Assembly: GCF_002017875.1 (NCBI RefSeq)
Contig: NZ_MUFV01000001.1
Coordinates: 1,623,001 to 1,687,000 of the forward strand
DNA length: 64,000 bases
Source of the DNA: Deinococcus sp. LM3
Lineage (GTDB): Bacteria; Deinococcota; Deinococci; Deinococcales; Deinococcaceae
Reading direction: 5' to 3'
Shown: one piece after another, positions 59,253-64,000 of the stretch
Layout of the letters: each line of letters starts with the position of its first letter
Position numbering within the stretch: position 1 is the first letter of the stretch
Translations under genes and position numbers: made by a program
The notes under the pieces: model-generated
What the model saw: only the letters and a program-made list of their open reading frames with translations
Told to the model about the DNA's origin: nothing
Database searches by the model: none

Positions 59253-60049
59253 CGGAATCTTATGCCAATGTCTGGCTTAATGAGCTTGAATCACGGCATA
59301 ATGAAATAGATAAGTTGATTGATTTAGCTAAGATATATCAGGAGAAAGACGAATCAGCTTTTAATGCGATATGTCGATCGGCAACGGTGATGCTTTATGC
59401 GCATTTTGAAGGGTCTTTAAGATCTGCTATAAAATCTTTCTCAGATGATATCAACAAAAATGGCGGATATTCCATAGTGGGCGAGAGAATAAAATCCCTT
59501 TTTCTGTGTGGACTGCTCGATATTGAGATATCCGTTGATAATCTGAACAAATCGCTAGATAGACGGCGTAGGCTCGATGCAAAACTTGATGGCTCATCTG
59601 GAATAAATATTAACCTAGAGCATGTTTGGTTAAATGGAAAAAATCCAACTGCAGATATATACAGAACCGTAATAATGAGATTCGGCATAGACAATATTTT
59701 TAAAATTCTTGAAGATTCTGAAATGGAGATTTCGATGTTCACTGAAGGAATATTGGCTTTGGGCGAAAAAATTAACGTTTTGATTGATAGATTTCGGGAG
59801 AACTACTCTGTTTATCCGTATACATCGATTTTTACAGAAATAGGATGCGCGGAAATTGCAAGACATCGTAAAAAAACAATAACCGAAGAGTTCATAAATA
59901 ATACAATGAGGCCGCGACATGACATAGCGCACGGCCACACTCTTGAGAATATTTTGTCGCTCGATCAGGTTGAAGCGGCTTCTATTAGGATGAAATTTTT
60001 GTCAATTATATTTTATGCAGCTATAACTGAAAATAATCCAACGGTTTGA
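59249..60049 (+). CDS. MAE_28990-like HEPN protein (candidate RNase toxin)
   Basis: 266 residues. The N-terminal helical region (ATVMLYAHFEGSLRSAIKSF, ~45-64) and the C-terminal MRPRHDIAHGH (220-230) fit the MAE_28990/MAE_18760 HEPN family; Arg223-x4-His228 is the RX4-6H catalytic signature of HEPN ribonucleases. Expected role: RNA cleavage that stops growth, held in check or triggered by the DUF262 partner. Start codon overlaps the DUF262 stop, so fixed stoichiometry is likely. AT-rich like its partner; ends 24 bp before purF. Confidence 0.8.
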   Translation: MTESYANVWLNELESRHNEIDKLIDLAKIYQEKDESAFNAICRSATVMLYAHFEGSLRSAIKSFSDDINKNGGYSIVGERIKSLFLCGLLDIEISVDNLNKSLDRRRRLDAKLDGSSGININLEHVWLNGKNPTADIYRTVIMRFGIDNIFKILEDSEMEISMFTEGILALGEKINVLIDRFRENYSVYPYTSIFTEIGCAEIARHRKKTITEEFINNTMRPRHDIAHGHTLENILSLDQVEAASIRMKFLSIIFYAAITENNPTV

Positions 60050-60072
60050 TTTATTAAATCACGCGGTTGGAT

Positions 60073-61491
<1,419 letters not shown>

Positions 61492-61502
61492 GCGTGTCCT
61501 TT

Positions 61503-61543
61503 GCTCCCTCTCCCCTTGCGGGAGAGGGTTGGGGTGAGGGGTG
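61503..61543. repeat. left inverted repeat of the DUF559 unit B
   Basis: GCTCCCTCTCCCCTTGCGGG, AGAGGGTTGGGGTGAGGGG: a palindrome (CCCTCTCCCC-TTG-CGGGAGAGGG) plus a G-rich tail, inverted relative to 61971-62013 (about 33 of 37 positions match). Confidence 0.8.
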
Positions 61544-61586
61544 CTGTCACGCCGTACTGGCGCGGTCGGGTGGGTAGACTGCCGGT

Positions 61587-61970
61587 ATGCCGGTGCGTCA
61601 GCGGTTCGCGAACGTGGAGGGGACGGGGCGGGCGCGGCGGTTGCGTCGTGATGCCACGCCGCACGAGGGGATGGTGTGGGCGCGGTTGCGGGCGGGGCAG
61701 TTGGGGGTGAAGTTCCGTCGTCAGCAGCCGCTGGGGTTTTACATCGCGGATTTCGTGTGCTTCGAGTGCGGGTTGATCGTGGAGCTGGATGGTGGACAGC
61801 ACGGTTCGGTACAGGGGCGTGCGTACGACGCGTTGCGGACGGAGTACCTGGAGGGCCGGGCGTTCCGGGTGTTGCGCTTCTGGAACAGCGAGGTGTCTGG
61901 CAACCTGGATGGTGTCCTGGCGCGGATTGTCGAGGCGGTGCGCGAGCGGGGTGAGGGAGGGGACGCTTAG
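61587..61970 (+). CDS. DUF559 endonuclease-like protein (Vsr/PD-(D/E)xK fold), copy B
   Basis: 127 residues. LRRDATPHEGMVWARLRAGQLGVKFRRQQPLGFYIADFVCFE then LIVELDGGQH, with likely metal ligands Asp55, Glu66 and Asp68, and LRTEYLEGRAFRVLRFWNSEV. Same family as 15799-16149 but clearly divergent. The gene runs opposite to purF and purL, which are usually adjacent, and sits between inverted palindromic repeats. Its arrival therefore probably split a purL-purF unit. Biochemical function of the family is poorly known. Confidence 0.87.
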   Translation: MPVRQRFANVEGTGRARRLRRDATPHEGMVWARLRAGQLGVKFRRQQPLGFYIADFVCFECGLIVELDGGQHGSVQGRAYDALRTEYLEGRAFRVLRFWNSEVSGNLDGVLARIVEAVRERGEGGDA

Positions 61971-62013
61971 ATTCCCCTCTCCCCGGCCCTCTCCCGCAGG
62001 GGGAGAGGGAGTG
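61971..62013. repeat. right inverted repeat of the DUF559 unit B
   Basis: CCCCTCTCCCCGGCCCTCTC, CCGCAGGGGGAGAGGGAG: begins right after the DUF559 stop codon and mirrors 61503-61543. Ends 22 bp before the purL stop. Confidence 0.8.
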
Positions 62014-62035
62014 CGCCCCGTTGCGCGGTGTCCTT

Positions 62036-64000
<1,965 letters not shown>

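Noticed and set aside
59395..59938. Minus-strand frames inside the AT-rich module
   Set aside because: No SD, no motifs; the plus-strand pair is coupled and carries conserved motifs.

Overview
This is a high-GC, tightly packed bacterial chromosome segment, very probably from a Deinococcus species. The evidence is a DnaJ without a zinc finger in a dnaK-grpE-dnaJ cluster preceded by an HspR-type (HAIR) operator, a glmS ribozyme ahead of glmS, a MurE whose third-residue specificity motif departs from the diaminopimelate type (Deinococcus peptidoglycan carries ornithine), a tandem deoxynucleoside kinase pair, and many small lineage-type secreted proteins. No rRNA or tRNA gene and no CRISPR array was seen.

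Layout. 1-5.1 kb: secreted hypothetical protein, secreted subtilase, CBS protein, short-chain dehydrogenase. 5.4-9.5 kb: heat-shock operon dnaK-grpE-VF530 gene-dnaJ (minus strand) with a consensus promoter and HAIR operator. 9.6-16.2 kb: PAS membrane protein, dnaE carrying a 435-residue intein, and a DUF559 nuclease gene between inverted palindromic repeats. 16.2-28.3 kb: pilT and a run of housekeeping or accessory enzymes (formyl-THF cyclo-ligase-like, nitrilase, GNAT, S66 peptidase, phosphoesterase, holB, MBL hydrolase, CDP-alcohol transferase, UPF0114, APH-type kinase). 28.5-34.8 kb: self-regulated-looking HTH gene, MMPL exporter, DedA, HAD hydrolase, a 0.5-kb nested inverted-repeat element, rtcB. 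34.9-42.3 kb: a four-gene secreted-protein operon ending in DUF3160 and CapA-type genes, murE, and two paralogous secreted proteins. 42.3-46.3 kb: two dNKs, an SPFH/Arc pair with a perfect palindromic operator, an HtrA protease, and a cysteine-free FmdB-like protein. 46.5-52.4 kb: ribozyme plus glmS, papain-like protease, a six-repeat protein, sucB. 52.6-57.9 kb: sucA, SMP-30 lactonase, small membrane and secreted proteins. 58.1-60.05 kb: a sharply AT-rich two-gene insert encoding a DUF262 protein and a HEPN-type ribonuclease candidate, next to a truncated ywbE. 60.07 kb to the end: purF, a second repeat-flanked DUF559 gene, and the start-truncated purL.

The most interesting items are (i) the translationally coupled DUF262-HEPN module, horizontally acquired by composition and sitting on a broken ywbE, a good candidate for an anti-phage or toxin-antitoxin unit; (ii) two DUF559 (Vsr-like fold) nuclease genes, each enclosed by inverted copies of a REP-like palindrome, one of them separating purL from purF, which suggests a mobile unit; (iii) a ~136-bp interspersed repeat present three times, with base changes that preserve its hairpin, one copy abutting the murE start codon; and (iv) the intein in the FNK/SHS active-site loop of DnaE.
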